Assembly: GCA_002438845.1 (NCBI GenBank)
Contig: DJRG01000013.1
Location: 1 to 22,806 of the forward strand
Source: Bacteroidales bacterium UBA6366
GTDB taxonomy: Bacteria; Bacteroidota; Bacteroidia; Bacteroidales; UBA932
DNA: 22,806 bases
Direction of reading: 5' to 3'
A program made the position numbers and the translations under genes. Shown piece by piece: positions 6,527-15,303 of this stretch (position 1 is its first letter; each line of letters begins with the position of its first letter). The notes under the pieces are model-generated. The model was given only the letters and a program-made list of their open reading frames with translations. It did no database searches and was not told the DNA's origin.

Positions 6527-8788
6527 ATGATAAAAAATGGAAAGGCCGCCCTCGCAGCGGCGGCGCTGTTTACAATGATGAGTTGCGCACAGAAAAATGA
6601 AACGAGGACAGACGGCGGCTACATCGGCCCGTCCGACATCAAGATTGAGGACGGAAGGATGACACCTGAAGTTCTTCTTTCGCTGGGACGTCTGTCTGAC
6701 CCTCAGTTGTCCCCTGACAAACACTGGATTCTGTACGGGGTAAGCTACATCTCGATAGAGGAGAACCGTTCTTGCAGGAATCTGTTTCTCACCGAGGTCC
6801 TCAGAAATGAAAACGGATTTTCATTCGGCGAGAAGATCCAACTTACGTCGGAAGGCAAGAGCATAAGCAACGCGCGCTGGAGTCTGGACGGGAAATCCAT
6901 CTACTACCTTCAGGGCGGTCAGCTTTACAATGCCGCCATCACCATCTCGGACGGCAAGGCTTCCCTGTCAGCAAAAAAGCAGGTCAGCAAGGTGGAGGCC
7001 GGGATCGGAGAGTTCACTCTTAGTCCGGACCAGTCGCAGGTGCTCTACACCAGTACGGTTCCCGGAGCCGTGAAGACCCCGAAGGATTTCGACAAGAAGT
7101 TGGACAAGGCTCAGGCCTACGTCACGGAGGACCTCATGTACCGTCACTGGGACCACTGGACGACCGAAAGGCCTCAGACCTACGTGGCGCCGCTGGGCGG
7201 GGAAATCACCGAAGACAATTCAATGAATATACTTGCGGAGGGCGCCGGCAAGTACGAGCTGCCTCTGGAGCCTCTGAGCGGCATCGAGCAGCTTTGCTGG
7301 AGTCCTGACGGACGCTATGTGGCATATTCCTGCAAAAAGGTTGAGACGGGTCGTGAATATGCCTTCTCGACGGACACTGAGATCTACATCTACAGCATCC
7401 TGACAGGCGAGACCGTCCGGATCCCGATGGCCGGTGGCTACGACACTGATCCGGTATGGAGTCCCGACGGGAAACAGATCGCTTGGCTCAGCATGGAGCG
7501 CAACGGCTATGAGGCCGACAAGGTCAGACTCATGGTGGCCGAGTTGGCTGACGCCGAGGCTTCATCCGAAGGCCAGTCCGCGATTCCTCAGATAAATGGA
7601 ATCCGTAACCTCACCGCCGACTTCAAGTACAACGCAGGTGGTATTGTCTGGGCGGACGACTCCAAGAGCATCTACTTCAATTCACTGATCGAGGGGCTTC
7701 AGGCGATCTGCAACGTGACTGTGGCCGATGCCGGAATCAAGAGAATCACCCCTGACGACGCCTGGTACGATTTCAACTCACCGTTCGCCGTCGTTGACAG
7801 CACACTGCTCGCCAGCTATTGCTCGATGGAATTCCCGACCGAACTTGTGGCCGTCAACGAGACCGATGGATCGTTCAGCAGAATCTCCGACGAGAACGGA
7901 GGCATCATCGGCCGGCTGACAGCCTACGAGACGCGCGAGCGCTGGATCAAGACCACGGACGGAAAGAAGATGCTCACCTGGGTCCTCTACCCTCCTCAGT
8001 TCGACTCGACCAAGGTTTACCCTGCCATCGAGATATTCCTCGGCGGTCCTCAGGGCACTCTGAGCCAGGGCTGGAGCTACCGCTGGAACTACCGCCTCAT
8101 GGCCAACCAGGGCTACATAGTCATACTTCCTAACCGCCGCGGCACGACAGCCTTCGGACAGGAATGGTGCGAGCAGATCAGCGGCGACTACGTCGGTCAG
8201 AACATGCAGGACTATCTGAGCGCCGCCAAGGAGCTCAAGGCTGAGCCTTATGTAGGCAAGCTCGCTGGCTGCGGAGCGTCCTACGGCGGATTCAGCGTCT
8301 ATTACATGGCCGGAATCCATGGCAACGTCTATGACTGCTTCATCGCCCATGCCGGAATATTCGATGAAAAGTACATGTACTACGAGACAGAGGAGATGTG
8401 GTTCCCGAACTTCGACAACGGCGGGCTTTCTGAATATTCCTACACAGCCGGAGAGAAGGGTCCTCGCGGCGACGGCAAGACTTTCGGCGGCATCCAGCAG
8501 GCTGGTTCTCCGTGGAGCTCCGCCGCCAAGGCCAAGCGCCACTATTCCAATTCTCCGGACCTGAATGTCACAAAGTGGCACACCCCGATCCTCTGCATCC
8601 ACGGCATGATGGACTACCGCATCCCTTACGACCAGGGCATGGCCGCGTTCAACGCCGCCCAGATGATGGGAGTCCCGTCCAAGCTGATCGTTTTCCCTGA
8701 GGAGAACCACTGGATCCTCAAGCCGCAGAACGCCCTCTTCTGGCACCGCAGCTACTTCGACTGGCTTGACCGCTGGTGCAAGCAATAA
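6527..8788 (+). CDS. S9-family dipeptidyl peptidase lipoprotein (DPP5-like)
   Basis: A 753-residue secreted serine peptidase. The signal peptide ends in a lipobox with Cys20 (FTMMSC), so it is likely anchored to the envelope facing the periplasm. Residues about 45-460 form a WD40-like beta-propeller with repeated SPDG blades (SPDGRYVAY, WSPDGKQIAW). The C-terminal alpha/beta hydrolase domain (about 470-753) holds the catalytic triad S585 (GASYGGF), D696 (MMDYRIP) and H728 (ENHWI). Overall it strongly resembles, from memory, Porphyromonas gingivalis DPP5, which releases dipeptides during amino-acid fermentation. A glycine-rich stretch at about 634-663 seems to be an addition relative to that protein. 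It is preceded by a WYL regulator and followed 30 bp later by a GpsA-like gene. Confidence 0.9.
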   Translation: MIKNGKAALAAAALFTMMSCAQKNETRTDGGYIGPSDIKIEDGRMTPEVLLSLGRLSDPQLSPDKHWILYGVSYISIEENRSCRNLFLTEVLRNENGFSFGEKIQLTSEGKSISNARWSLDGKSIYYLQGGQLYNAAITISDGKASLSAKKQVSKVEAGIGEFTLSPDQSQVLYTSTVPGAVKTPKDFDKKLDKAQAYVTEDLMYRHWDHWTTERPQTYVAPLGGEITEDNSMNILAEGAGKYELPLEPLSGIEQLCWSPDGRYVAYSCKKVETGREYAFSTDTEIYIYSILTGETVRIPMAGGYDTDPVWSPDGKQIAWLSMERNGYEADKVRLMVAELADAEASSEGQSAIPQINGIRNLTADFKYNAGGIVWADDSKSIYFNSLIEGLQAICNVTVADAGIKRITPDDAWYDFNSPFAVVDSTLLASYCSMEFPTELVAVNETDGSFSRISDENGGIIGRLTAYETRERWIKTTDGKKMLTWVLYPPQFDSTKVYPAIEIFLGGPQGTLSQGWSYRWNYRLMANQGYIVILPNRRGTTAFGQEWCEQISGDYVGQNMQDYLSAAKELKAEPYVGKLAGCGASYGGFSVYYMAGIHGNVYDCFIAHAGIFDEKYMYYETEEMWFPNFDNGGLSEYSYTAGEKGPRGDGKTFGGIQQAGSPWSSAAKAKRHYSNSPDLNVTKWHTPILCIHGMMDYRIPYDQGMAAFNAAQMMGVPSKLIVFPEENHWILKPQNALFWHRSYFDWLDRWCKQ

Positions 8789-8818
8789 TCATTCTGAATA
8801 ATATTCACTTATTTTAAA

Positions 8819-9862
8819 ATGGCAAAAACAATCACAATCATCGGAGCCGGAATGATGGGCTCCGCCCTCGCTTTCCCGGCAAGAGAGAACGGGAACACTG
8901 TAAGACTTGTCGGAACTCCTTTGGACAAGGACATCATCGATGCCTGCAAATCAACAGGCAAACATACTAAATTCAATGTGCCGTTCCCTGCCGGCGTTGA
9001 ATATTTCCAATTCGAGGAATGGAAAGAAGCAGTCAAGGGTTGCGATTTCATCATCGGCGGCGTCAGCTCGTTCGGAGTTGACTGGTTTCTGGAGAATGTA
9101 CTTTCGGAACTCGATCCTTCGGTTCCGGTGCTGTCGGTCACCAAGGGTCTGATCAACCTTGAGGATGGGACACTGATCTCATACCCGGAGTACTGGAAAC
9201 GCAGCCTTGCGAAAAAGGGAATCGACAGGCAGATCTGCGCCATTGGCGGACCGTGCACCAGCTATGAGCTCGTGGCCCACGATCAGACCGAGGTGGCGTT
9301 CTGCGGCAAGCAGCCTGAGATTCTCAGAATGATGAAAGCCGCGATGTCCACCGACTACTACCACATTTCGCTCACCAATGACGTGGAAGGGTTGGAGAGC
9401 GCCGTGGCCCTCAAGAACGGCTATGCCCTCGCAGTGGCGATGACAATCGGACTGGTGAACAGGACCATGAACGACGGGCTTCACTACAACAGCCAGGCCG
9501 GAGCCTTCTACCAGGCCGTCAAGGAGATGCGTTATCTGCTTGAGCTCCAAGGGGCGAGCCGCGACTGCGAGAACATCGGAATCGGAGACCTCTATGTGAC
9601 CGTCTATGGCGGAAGGACCAGAAAGATCGGCATCCTGCTGGGTGAAGGCAAGACCTATGAGGAGGCACTGAATATCCTTTCCGGTGTCACCCTCGAGAGT
9701 CTCGTTGTGTCCCGCCGTGTCTTCGCCGCCATCTCCAAGCGCGCCGAAAAAGGCGAGGTTGACCTGACCAGATTCCCGATGCTCTGCCACGTCGCCGATG
9801 TGCTTGACAGAGGCAAGGACGCACAACTCCCATGGGAAAGTTTCACATTTGACAATCTCTGA
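8819..9862 (+). CDS. NAD(P)-dependent glycerol-3-phosphate dehydrogenase, divergent GpsA
   Basis: The 347-residue protein has the GpsA layout. The N-terminal Rossmann fold carries GAGMMG (9-14), and SVTKG (106-110) follows. The all-alpha C-terminal domain includes the presumed catalytic lysine K199 in ALKNGYALA and GDLYVT (256-261). GpsA makes sn-glycerol-3-phosphate from dihydroxyacetone phosphate for phospholipid synthesis. Two signature segments depart from the usual form. The GPSFA-type segment reads GGPCTSYEL (143-151). The segment that is normally TC..SRN reads TVYGGRTRK (261-269). It may be a distinct subfamily with altered substrate preference. It is probably the last gene of the WYL-peptidase operon and is closed by a hairpin terminator 29 bp downstream. 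Confidence 0.82.
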   Translation: MAKTITIIGAGMMGSALAFPARENGNTVRLVGTPLDKDIIDACKSTGKHTKFNVPFPAGVEYFQFEEWKEAVKGCDFIIGGVSSFGVDWFLENVLSELDPSVPVLSVTKGLINLEDGTLISYPEYWKRSLAKKGIDRQICAIGGPCTSYELVAHDQTEVAFCGKQPEILRMMKAAMSTDYYHISLTNDVEGLESAVALKNGYALAVAMTIGLVNRTMNDGLHYNSQAGAFYQAVKEMRYLLELQGASRDCENIGIGDLYVTVYGGRTRKIGILLGEGKTYEEALNILSGVTLESLVVSRRVFAAISKRAEKGEVDLTRFPMLCHVADVLDRGKDAQLPWESFTFDNL

Positions 9863-9890
9863 ATATAACAGAGTCCTTTAATTGGCGAAA

Positions 9891-9927
9891 AGGCCGCCAT
9901 CACCTTGATATTCAGTGATGGCGGCCT
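9891..9927. terminator. Bidirectional hairpin terminator between gpsA-like and barrel genes
   Basis: Perfect 13-bp stem AGGCCGCCATCAC (9891-9903) and GTGATGGCGGCCT (9915-9927) with an 11-nt loop, flanked by A-rich sequence on the left (GCGAAA) and AT-rich ATTATTATATTCT on the right. It lies between two convergent genes and can serve both. Confidence 0.8.
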
Positions 9928-9953
9928 ATTATTATATTCTTTAGCCTTCAAGG

Positions 9954-10544
9954 TCAGAACGACACGCTCACTCCCGCAAGCGCCAAGCCTTGCATTCCAC
10001 CGCCAAGCTCGAAGAATCCACGGAACCGCTCTCCACCGAACTGAACTCCGGCGAGAGTCACCTGTGCACCGAAGAACGAATCAAACGAATGCGAGTCCGT
10101 CTCCTCATCGTAATCATCGAGGAGCGTGACTCCGGCGGCGAGTTTCGAGTACATCGCCACATGAGGCTTCCTGAACCAGAACGCCTTTGCCGCAGGCATG
10201 ACCGCAAATCCGCTGTAGTCAGCGTTGCCGATCTTCTCGTTCTCCTTGTTCAGTTCATCGGCGGTTCCTCCGAACCAAGAGACTGTCGCCCCCACGGAAA
10301 AAGTCTTGCTAAGAGCCCGGTAATATTCAAGATTGACAGACCCGTAAGACCGGAAGTTGTCAAACCGCGCGTAACCGGCGGTGAACGCCGTGGCGAACAC
10401 CCCGCCGACCACATGGGCGAAATCCACAACAGTCACCCGCCCGTAGCCAAACGTTATCTCATTACTGGACTCTGGTATCTGAGCCGACACCACCGGTACA
10501 CAAACAAAAATCGCAGCCGCGAGAGAAATTAGGATTCTTTTCAT
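9954..10544 (-). CDS. Predicted outer-membrane beta-barrel protein, unknown function
   Basis: A 196-residue protein with a Sec signal peptide (MKRILISLAAAIFVCVPVVSA, cleavage after about A21). The body alternates polar and hydrophobic residues with many Gly and aromatic residues (ITFGYGRVTVVDF, GSVNLEYYRAL, FSVGATVSWFGG, HVAMYSKLAAGVTLL, FRGFFELGGGMQGL). It ends in Phe, as expected for strands recognised by the barrel assembly machinery. Size suggests about eight strands. Small barrels of this kind are common in Bacteroidales; I cannot assign a substrate or binding partner. It stands alone, convergent with the gpsA-like gene, and lies downstream of tRNA-Arg on the same strand. Confidence 0.7.
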   Translation of the reverse strand: MKRILISLAAAIFVCVPVVSAQIPESSNEITFGYGRVTVVDFAHVVGGVFATAFTAGYARFDNFRSYGSVNLEYYRALSKTFSVGATVSWFGGTADELNKENEKIGNADYSGFAVMPAAKAFWFRKPHVAMYSKLAAGVTLLDDYDEETDSHSFDSFFGAQVTLAGVQFGGERFRGFFELGGGMQGLALAGVSVSF

Positions 10545-10560
10545 AAGACGGATAATTGAT

Positions 10561-10580
10561 TCGTATCCAATAAGATACGA
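10561..10580. promoter_or_regulatory. Inverted repeat TCGTATC/GATACGA upstream of the barrel gene
   Basis: A perfect 7-bp inverted repeat with a 6-nt centre (CAATAA) lies 17 bp before the ATG of the barrel gene and 18 bp beyond the 3' end of tRNA-Arg. It could be an operator for the barrel gene or a weak terminator of the tRNA transcript. No good TAnnTTTG box was found for the barrel gene. Confidence 0.35.
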
Positions 10581-10597
10581 GAATTAATCTCCACTTG

Positions 10598-10669
10598 TAC
10601 CCCCGTTGGGAATCGAACCCAAATCGTCGGAACCGGAATCCGAAATTCTATCCATTAGACTACAGGGGC
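10598..10669 (-). tRNA. tRNA-Arg (anticodon CCG)
   Basis: The minus strand folds into a 72-nt cloverleaf. The 7-bp acceptor stem GCCCCTG pairs with CGGGGGT (two G-U pairs). The D arm holds TCTAATGGATAGA. The anticodon stem TCGGA/TCCGA closes the loop TTCCGGT, giving anticodon CCG. The T arm is TTGGG-TTCGATT-CCCAA, and the discriminator base is A. CCA is not encoded. Confidence 0.93.
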
Positions 10670-10701
10670 ATCATTCTTGCGGTTTTCACGCAATCAGATT
10701 A

Positions 10702-10729
10702 CAAAAATAACAAATAAATGGCAAAACAA
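10702..10729 (-). promoter_or_regulatory. Possible tRNA-Arg promoter
   Basis: On the minus strand TATTTTTG (10709-10702) matches TAnnTTTG, with a TTG 17 nt upstream (10729-10727), slightly short of the usual 19. The box lies about 33 nt before the mature tRNA 5' end, leaving a short leader for RNase P removal. Confidence 0.4.
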
Positions 10730-10787
10730 GAATTTTTGACCGATCTTTTGCAAAAAGATATTTTTTGCGCCGAAAAATGTAATTTCA

Positions 10788-10842
10788 AGGCTCATAAAGA
10801 GCCTATAATATTCGGATAATCCAATAATAAATCTTATTTTTG
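10788..10842 (+). promoter_or_regulatory. fabD promoter region with upstream hairpin
   Basis: The -7 box TATTTTTG (10835-10842) starts 14 nt before the fabD ATG at 10849, and only TTCGG lies at the -33 position. Just upstream is a 6-bp hairpin AGGCTC-ATAAA-GAGCCT (10788-10804). The predicted transcription start falls at or within a few nucleotides of the ATG. Confidence 0.5.
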
Positions 10843-10848
10843 CGTATT

Positions 10849-11742
10849 ATGAAAAAGGCTTACGTATTTCCCGGTCAGGGTTCCCAGTTCCCTGGTATGG
10901 CAAAAGCGCTGTACGACGGAAACGCCAAAGGCAAGGAATTGCTCGAGAAGGCGAATGACATACTTGGATTCAGAATCACTGACATAATGTTTGAGGGCAC
11001 GCCGGAGGACCTCAAAGCCACACGCGTGACACAACCGGCAATATTCCTGCACTCCGTCGTTCTGGCGAAGTGCTATGAAGGATTCAGACCCGACATGGTC
11101 GCAGGGCATTCTCTTGGTGAATTTTCCGCACTTGCCGCCGCGGAAGCCATCAGTTTCGAGGATGCCCTTCGTCTTGTCTATATCCGCGCCACACAGATGC
11201 AGCTCTGCTGTGAGAAGGTGCCTGGAACGATGGCCGCCATCGTGGGGCTTCCGGACGAGAAAGTTGAGGAGATCTGCGCCTCATGCGAAGGCCTTGTGAT
11301 TCCGGCCAACTACAATTGCGGCGGGCAGGTCGTGATCTCCGGCGAGAAGACAGCCGTGGAGCAGGCATGCGAGAAAGCCAAGGCTGAAGGTGCGAAGAGG
11401 GCGCTTCCTCTCGCGGTCAGCGGAGCCTTCCACTCCCCTCTCATGGAGCCGGCGCGCGTCGAGCTCGGCAAGGCCATCGAGGGGACAAAGATTGTGGAGC
11501 CGATATGCCCGATCTATCAGAACGTCTCCGCCCAGGCCGTCACTGACCCTGAGAAAATCAAGAAGAATTTGCTCGCCCAGCTCACCTCTCCTGTGAAGTG
11601 GACCCAGTCAGTCAGGAATATGCTCGCGGACGGAGCGGACTACTTCATGGAGATCGGCCCGGGCACAGTCCTGCAGGGACTTGTTAAGAGGATTTCCGCC
11701 GGGACAGAGGGAATCACGATCGAAGGATTGACAACTATTTAA
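10849..11742 (+). CDS. fabD: Malonyl-CoA:ACP transacylase FabD
   Basis: Transfers malonyl from CoA to acyl carrier protein, supplying the extender unit for type II fatty-acid synthesis. The 297-residue product has all landmarks: FPGQGSQFPGM (7-17), oxyanion-hole Q62 (TQPAIF), nucleophile S88 in GHSLGE, active-site H195 in GAFHSPLM, and a C-terminal EIGPGTVLQGL. The start is ATG at 10849 (MKKAYVFPGQG); an in-frame TTG at 10840 lies inside the -7 box and cannot be the start from that promoter. nifJ begins 26 bp downstream on the same strand, so they may be co-transcribed. The other fatty-acid synthesis genes are not in the window. Confidence 0.96.
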   Translation: MKKAYVFPGQGSQFPGMAKALYDGNAKGKELLEKANDILGFRITDIMFEGTPEDLKATRVTQPAIFLHSVVLAKCYEGFRPDMVAGHSLGEFSALAAAEAISFEDALRLVYIRATQMQLCCEKVPGTMAAIVGLPDEKVEEICASCEGLVIPANYNCGGQVVISGEKTAVEQACEKAKAEGAKRALPLAVSGAFHSPLMEPARVELGKAIEGTKIVEPICPIYQNVSAQAVTDPEKIKKNLLAQLTSPVKWTQSVRNMLADGADYFMEIGPGTVLQGLVKRISAGTEGITIEGLTTI

Positions 11743-11768
11743 AAACATATTAACATAACGTTAACGAT

Positions 11769-14700
11769 ATGGCTAAAGAAAAGAAATTCATCACTTGTGA
11801 TGGTAACACTGCCGTGGCGAACGTCGCTTATCTTTTCAGCGAGAACGCCTGCATCTATCCTATCACACCATCCTCTCCGATGGCAGAGAACATTGACGAA
11901 TGGGCTGCCCACGGAAAAAAGAACCTCTGGGGCGAGACAGTAAGCGTCACAGAGTTGGAAAGTGAGGCCGGCGCCTCCGGAGCAGTGCACGGCTCCCTCC
12001 AGGCCGGTGTCCTCACAACGACCTACACAGCATCCCAGGGACTTCTCCTGATGATCCCTAACATGTACAAGATCGCCGGCGAGATGCTTCCGGCTGTCTT
12101 CCATGTCTCAGCCCGCGCGCTCGCATCGCACGCCCTCTCCATCTTCGGAGACCATCAGGACGTGATGGCTTGCCGCCAGACAGGCTTCGCCCTCCTCGCT
12201 TCCGGCTCAGTGCAGGAAGCCCAGGATCTGGCCGCCGTGGCTCACCTCTCGGCTATCAAGTCAAGCATTCCGTTCCTCCACTTCTTCGACGGATTCCGCA
12301 CATCACACGAGATCCAGAAGATCGAGGCTCTTGACGAGGAAGAGCTCAAGAAAATGGTCAGCGAGAAGTCTCTCAGGGCTTTCCGTGAGAGGGCTCTCAA
12401 CCCTGACGCTCCTGTGACCCGCGGTACAGCCCAGAACGGAGACGTTTACTTCCAGGCCGTAGAGTCCAGAAACAACTTCTACAACGCAGTTCCTGACATC
12501 GTGGCCCGCTACATGGGTGAGATCAGCGAACTGACCGGTCGCGAGTACCGTCCGTTCACATACTACGGAGCCGCCGACGCCGAGAACATCATCGTCGCCA
12601 TGGGTTCCGTGACCGAGACCATCAAGGAGACCATCGACTACCTCGCCAAGAAGGGCAGGAAGTACGGTCTCATCACGGTTCACCTCTACAGGCCTTTCGC
12701 TGAGAAATATTTCCTCAAGGTCCTTCCTAAGACCGTCAAGAGGATCGCGGTCCTCGACAGGACAAAGGAGCCGGGAGCCCTCGGAGAGCCTCTATACCTT
12801 GATGTGAAGGCTCTGTTCCAGGGCCAGCAGAACTCTCCGCTGATCATCGGCGGACGCTACGGTCTCTCCTCAAAGGACACCACTCCAGCCCAGATCGTCG
12901 CTGTCTACGATAACCTTGAGCAGAATGAGCCGAAGAACGACTTCACCATCGGCATCGTGGACGATGTCACCTTCAAGTCTCTCTCCATCAAGAGCGAGGT
13001 TTCCATCGTGAAGCCAGGCACCACAGAGTGCAAGTTCTACGGACTCGGATCTGACGGCACCGTCGGCGCCAACAAGAACACCATCAAGATCATCGGAAGC
13101 CACACGCAGAAATATTGCCAGGCTTACTTCGACTACGACTCAAAGAAGTCAGGCGGCTACACCTGCTCTCACCTCCGCTTCGGTGACAACCCTATCAAGG
13201 CCCCTTACCTTGTCAGCACCCCTGACTTCGTGGCCTGCCACGTTCCGTCATACCTCAGCAAGTACGATGTGCTGAAGGGCATCAAGGAGAACGGCACCCT
13301 CCTCCTCAACTCTCTCTGGGACGAGGAAGAGACCGTCAAGAGAATCCCGGACAACGTGAAGGCTGTCATCGGCAAGAAGAAGATCAAGCTCTACATCATC
13401 AACGCCACCAAGATCGCCGCTGAGATCGGACTAGGCAACAGGACCAACACGATCCTCCAGTCCGCTTTCTTCAAGATCACCGGCATCATCCCTTACGAGG
13501 ACGCCGTCAAGTACATGAAGGACGCCATCGTCAAGAGCTACGGCAAGAAGGGTGAGAATGTCGTGAATATGAACTATGCAGCCGTCGACAGAGGTGGTGA
13601 ATATACCGAAGTCACCGTTCCTGCCGAGTGGGCGAAGATCTCGGCCAAGTTCGAGACCCCTAACAAGGACCGTCTCGCTCCTGCATTCGTGAAGGATATC
13701 GCTGACGTTGTGAACTCCCAGAACGGAGACTCACTCCCTGTCAGCGCGTTCCTGCCTTACGCGGACGGCACCATGCCGGCCGGCACATCAGCCTACGAGA
13801 AGCGCGGTGTAGCCGTCACGGTTCCAAGCTGGGACGCGGAGAAGTGTATTCAGTGCAACTCCTGCGCGTTCGTCTGCCCTCACGCCGCCATCCGTCCATT
13901 CCTCCTCACAACCGAAGAGGCCGAGAAGGCACCTGCCGGACTCAAGAAGGCACAGGGCAAGGCTGTTCTGAAGGAATATTCATTCGCCCTTTCAATCTCT
14001 GTGGATGACTGTACAGGTTGCGGCAACTGCGTGGATGTCTGCCCTGCGAAGGAGAAGGCTCTCACGATGGTTTCCGCCCTCGACCAGCAGGCCGAGCAGG
14101 ACAACTTCAACTGGCTCGCCACTAAGGTCGGCTACAAGGACAAGGTTGTCAACAAGGCCGCCAATGTCAAGAACTCCCAGTTCGCACAGCCTCTGTTCGA
14201 GTTCAGCGGTGCATGCGCTGGCTGCGGTGAGACACCTTACATCAAGAACATCACCCAGCTCTTCGGTGACAGGATGATGATCGCCAACGCCACAGGCTGC
14301 TCTTCGATCTACGGAGCGTCATTCCCTGCATCTCCATACTGCACCAACGCCCAGGGTCACGGCCCGGCTTGGCAGAATTCCCTCTTCGAGGACAACGCCG
14401 AGTTCGGTCTCGGAATGAAGATCGGTTCTGACCGTGCCCGCGAGACTGTCGCCAACCTCATGACCGCCGCTCTCGAATGCGACAAGTGCCCAGAGGAAGT
14501 AAAGGCTCTGTTCAGGCAGTGGCTTGAGAACAAGGAGAACGGTGAGATCACACGTGAGGTGGCCGACAAGGTTATTCCGCTGATGGAGAACACCGACTGT
14601 CCTCACTGCAAGAAACTCCTTGACTACAAGCACTTCATCCCTGCCCGCAGCCAGTGGATCTTCGGAGGTGACGGTTGGGCTTACGACATCGGTTACGGTG

Positions 14701-15296
14701 GACTCGACCACGTGCTCGCCTCTGGCAAGAATGTGAACGTCCTCGTTCTCGACACCGAGGTTTATTCCAACACCGGTGGACAGAGCTCCAAGTCAACCCC
14801 TGCCGGCGCGATCGCCAAGTTCGCCGCCTCGGGCAAGAAGATCCGCAAGAAGGATCTCGGCATGATGGCCATCAGCTATGGCTACGTCTATGTCGCCCAG
14901 GTTGCCATGGGTGCAAGCCCTGCACAGTACCTGAACGCCATCAAGGAGGCAGAGGCCTACGATGGCCCGTCCCTCATCATCGCTTACGCTCCGTGCATCA
15001 ACCACGGTCTGAAGGCTGGTATGGGTCTGAGCCAGAAAGAGGAGAAGCTCGCCGTTGATTGCGGCTACTGGCACCTCTACAGGTACAACCCTGCCCTCGA
15101 GTCTGAAGGAAAGAACCCGTTCACTCTCGACTCCAAGGAGCCGGATTGGACCAAGTTCCAGGACTTCCTCAAGGGAGAGGTTCGTTTCGCGTCCCTTTAC
15201 AAACTGTTCCCTGACAGAGCCCAGGAACTCCTGAGCCTCACCGAGGAATTCGCCAAAGTACGTTACGGCACCTACGCCCGCCTCGCCGGCAAGTAG
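11769..15296 (+). CDS. nifJ: Pyruvate:ferredoxin (flavodoxin) oxidoreductase, single-chain NifJ
   Basis: Oxidatively decarboxylates pyruvate to acetyl-CoA and CO2 and passes electrons to ferredoxin, central in anaerobic fermentation. All domains are fused in one 1,175-residue chain, the usual size. The N-terminal pyruvate-binding domain begins near VANVAYLFSENACIYPITPSSPM. Next come the middle gamma-type domain and an 8Fe-ferredoxin insert with Cys 693, 696, 699 and 703 and Cys 748, 751, 754 and 758. The TPP domain has C816 and C819 (proximal cluster) and the diphosphate motif GDGWAYDIGYGG (967-978) with VYSNTGGQSSKSTP. Strong C-ending codon bias suggests high expression. Upstream, TTAAC-ATAAC-GTTAA forms a small inverted repeat just before the ATG. 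It is closed by a long hairpin at 15,304. Confidence 0.97.
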   Translation: MAKEKKFITCDGNTAVANVAYLFSENACIYPITPSSPMAENIDEWAAHGKKNLWGETVSVTELESEAGASGAVHGSLQAGVLTTTYTASQGLLLMIPNMYKIAGEMLPAVFHVSARALASHALSIFGDHQDVMACRQTGFALLASGSVQEAQDLAAVAHLSAIKSSIPFLHFFDGFRTSHEIQKIEALDEEELKKMVSEKSLRAFRERALNPDAPVTRGTAQNGDVYFQAVESRNNFYNAVPDIVARYMGEISELTGREYRPFTYYGAADAENIIVAMGSVTETIKETIDYLAKKGRKYGLITVHLYRPFAEKYFLKVLPKTVKRIAVLDRTKEPGALGEPLYLDVKALFQGQQNSPLIIGGRYGLSSKDTTPAQIVAVYDNLEQNEPKNDFTIGIVDDVTFKSLSIKSEVSIVKPGTTECKFYGLGSDGTVGANKNTIKIIGSHTQKYCQAYFDYDSKKSGGYTCSHLRFGDNPIKAPYLVSTPDFVACHVPSYLSKYDVLKGIKENGTLLLNSLWDEEETVKRIPDNVKAVIGKKKIKLYIINATKIAAEIGLGNRTNTILQSAFFKITGIIPYEDAVKYMKDAIVKSYGKKGENVVNMNYAAVDRGGEYTEVTVPAEWAKISAKFETPNKDRLAPAFVKDIADVVNSQNGDSLPVSAFLPYADGTMPAGTSAYEKRGVAVTVPSWDAEKCIQCNSCAFVCPHAAIRPFLLTTEEAEKAPAGLKKAQGKAVLKEYSFALSISVDDCTGCGNCVDVCPAKEKALTMVSALDQQAEQDNFNWLATKVGYKDKVVNKAANVKNSQFAQPLFEFSGACAGCGETPYIKNITQLFGDRMMIANATGCSSIYGASFPASPYCTNAQGHGPAWQNSLFEDNAEFGLGMKIGSDRARETVANLMTAALECDKCPEEVKALFRQWLENKENGEITREVADKVIPLMENTDCPHCKKLLDYKHFIPARSQWIFGGDGWAYDIGYGGLDHVLASGKNVNVLVLDTEVYSNTGGQSSKSTPAGAIAKFAASGKKIRKKDLGMMAISYGYVYVAQVAMGASPAQYLNAIKEAEAYDGPSLIIAYAPCINHGLKAGMGLSQKEEKLAVDCGYWHLYRYNPALESEGKNPFTLDSKEPDWTKFQDFLKGEVRFASLYKLFPDRAQELLSLTEEFAKVRYGTYARLAGK

Positions 15297-15303
15297 TGTT
15301 CCG

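Noticed and set aside
7778..8785. 335-residue minus-strand frame
   Set aside because: Antisense shadow of the peptidase gene, which has a full catalytic triad; the frame is open because of high GC and codon bias.
9179..9826. 215-residue minus-strand frame
   Set aside because: Antisense to the GpsA-like gene, with no recognisable motif.
10750..10768. Inverted repeat GCAAAAA/TTTTTGC as a terminator
   Set aside because: Almost pure A/T stem between divergent tRNA and fabD transcription units; no transcript needs ending there.
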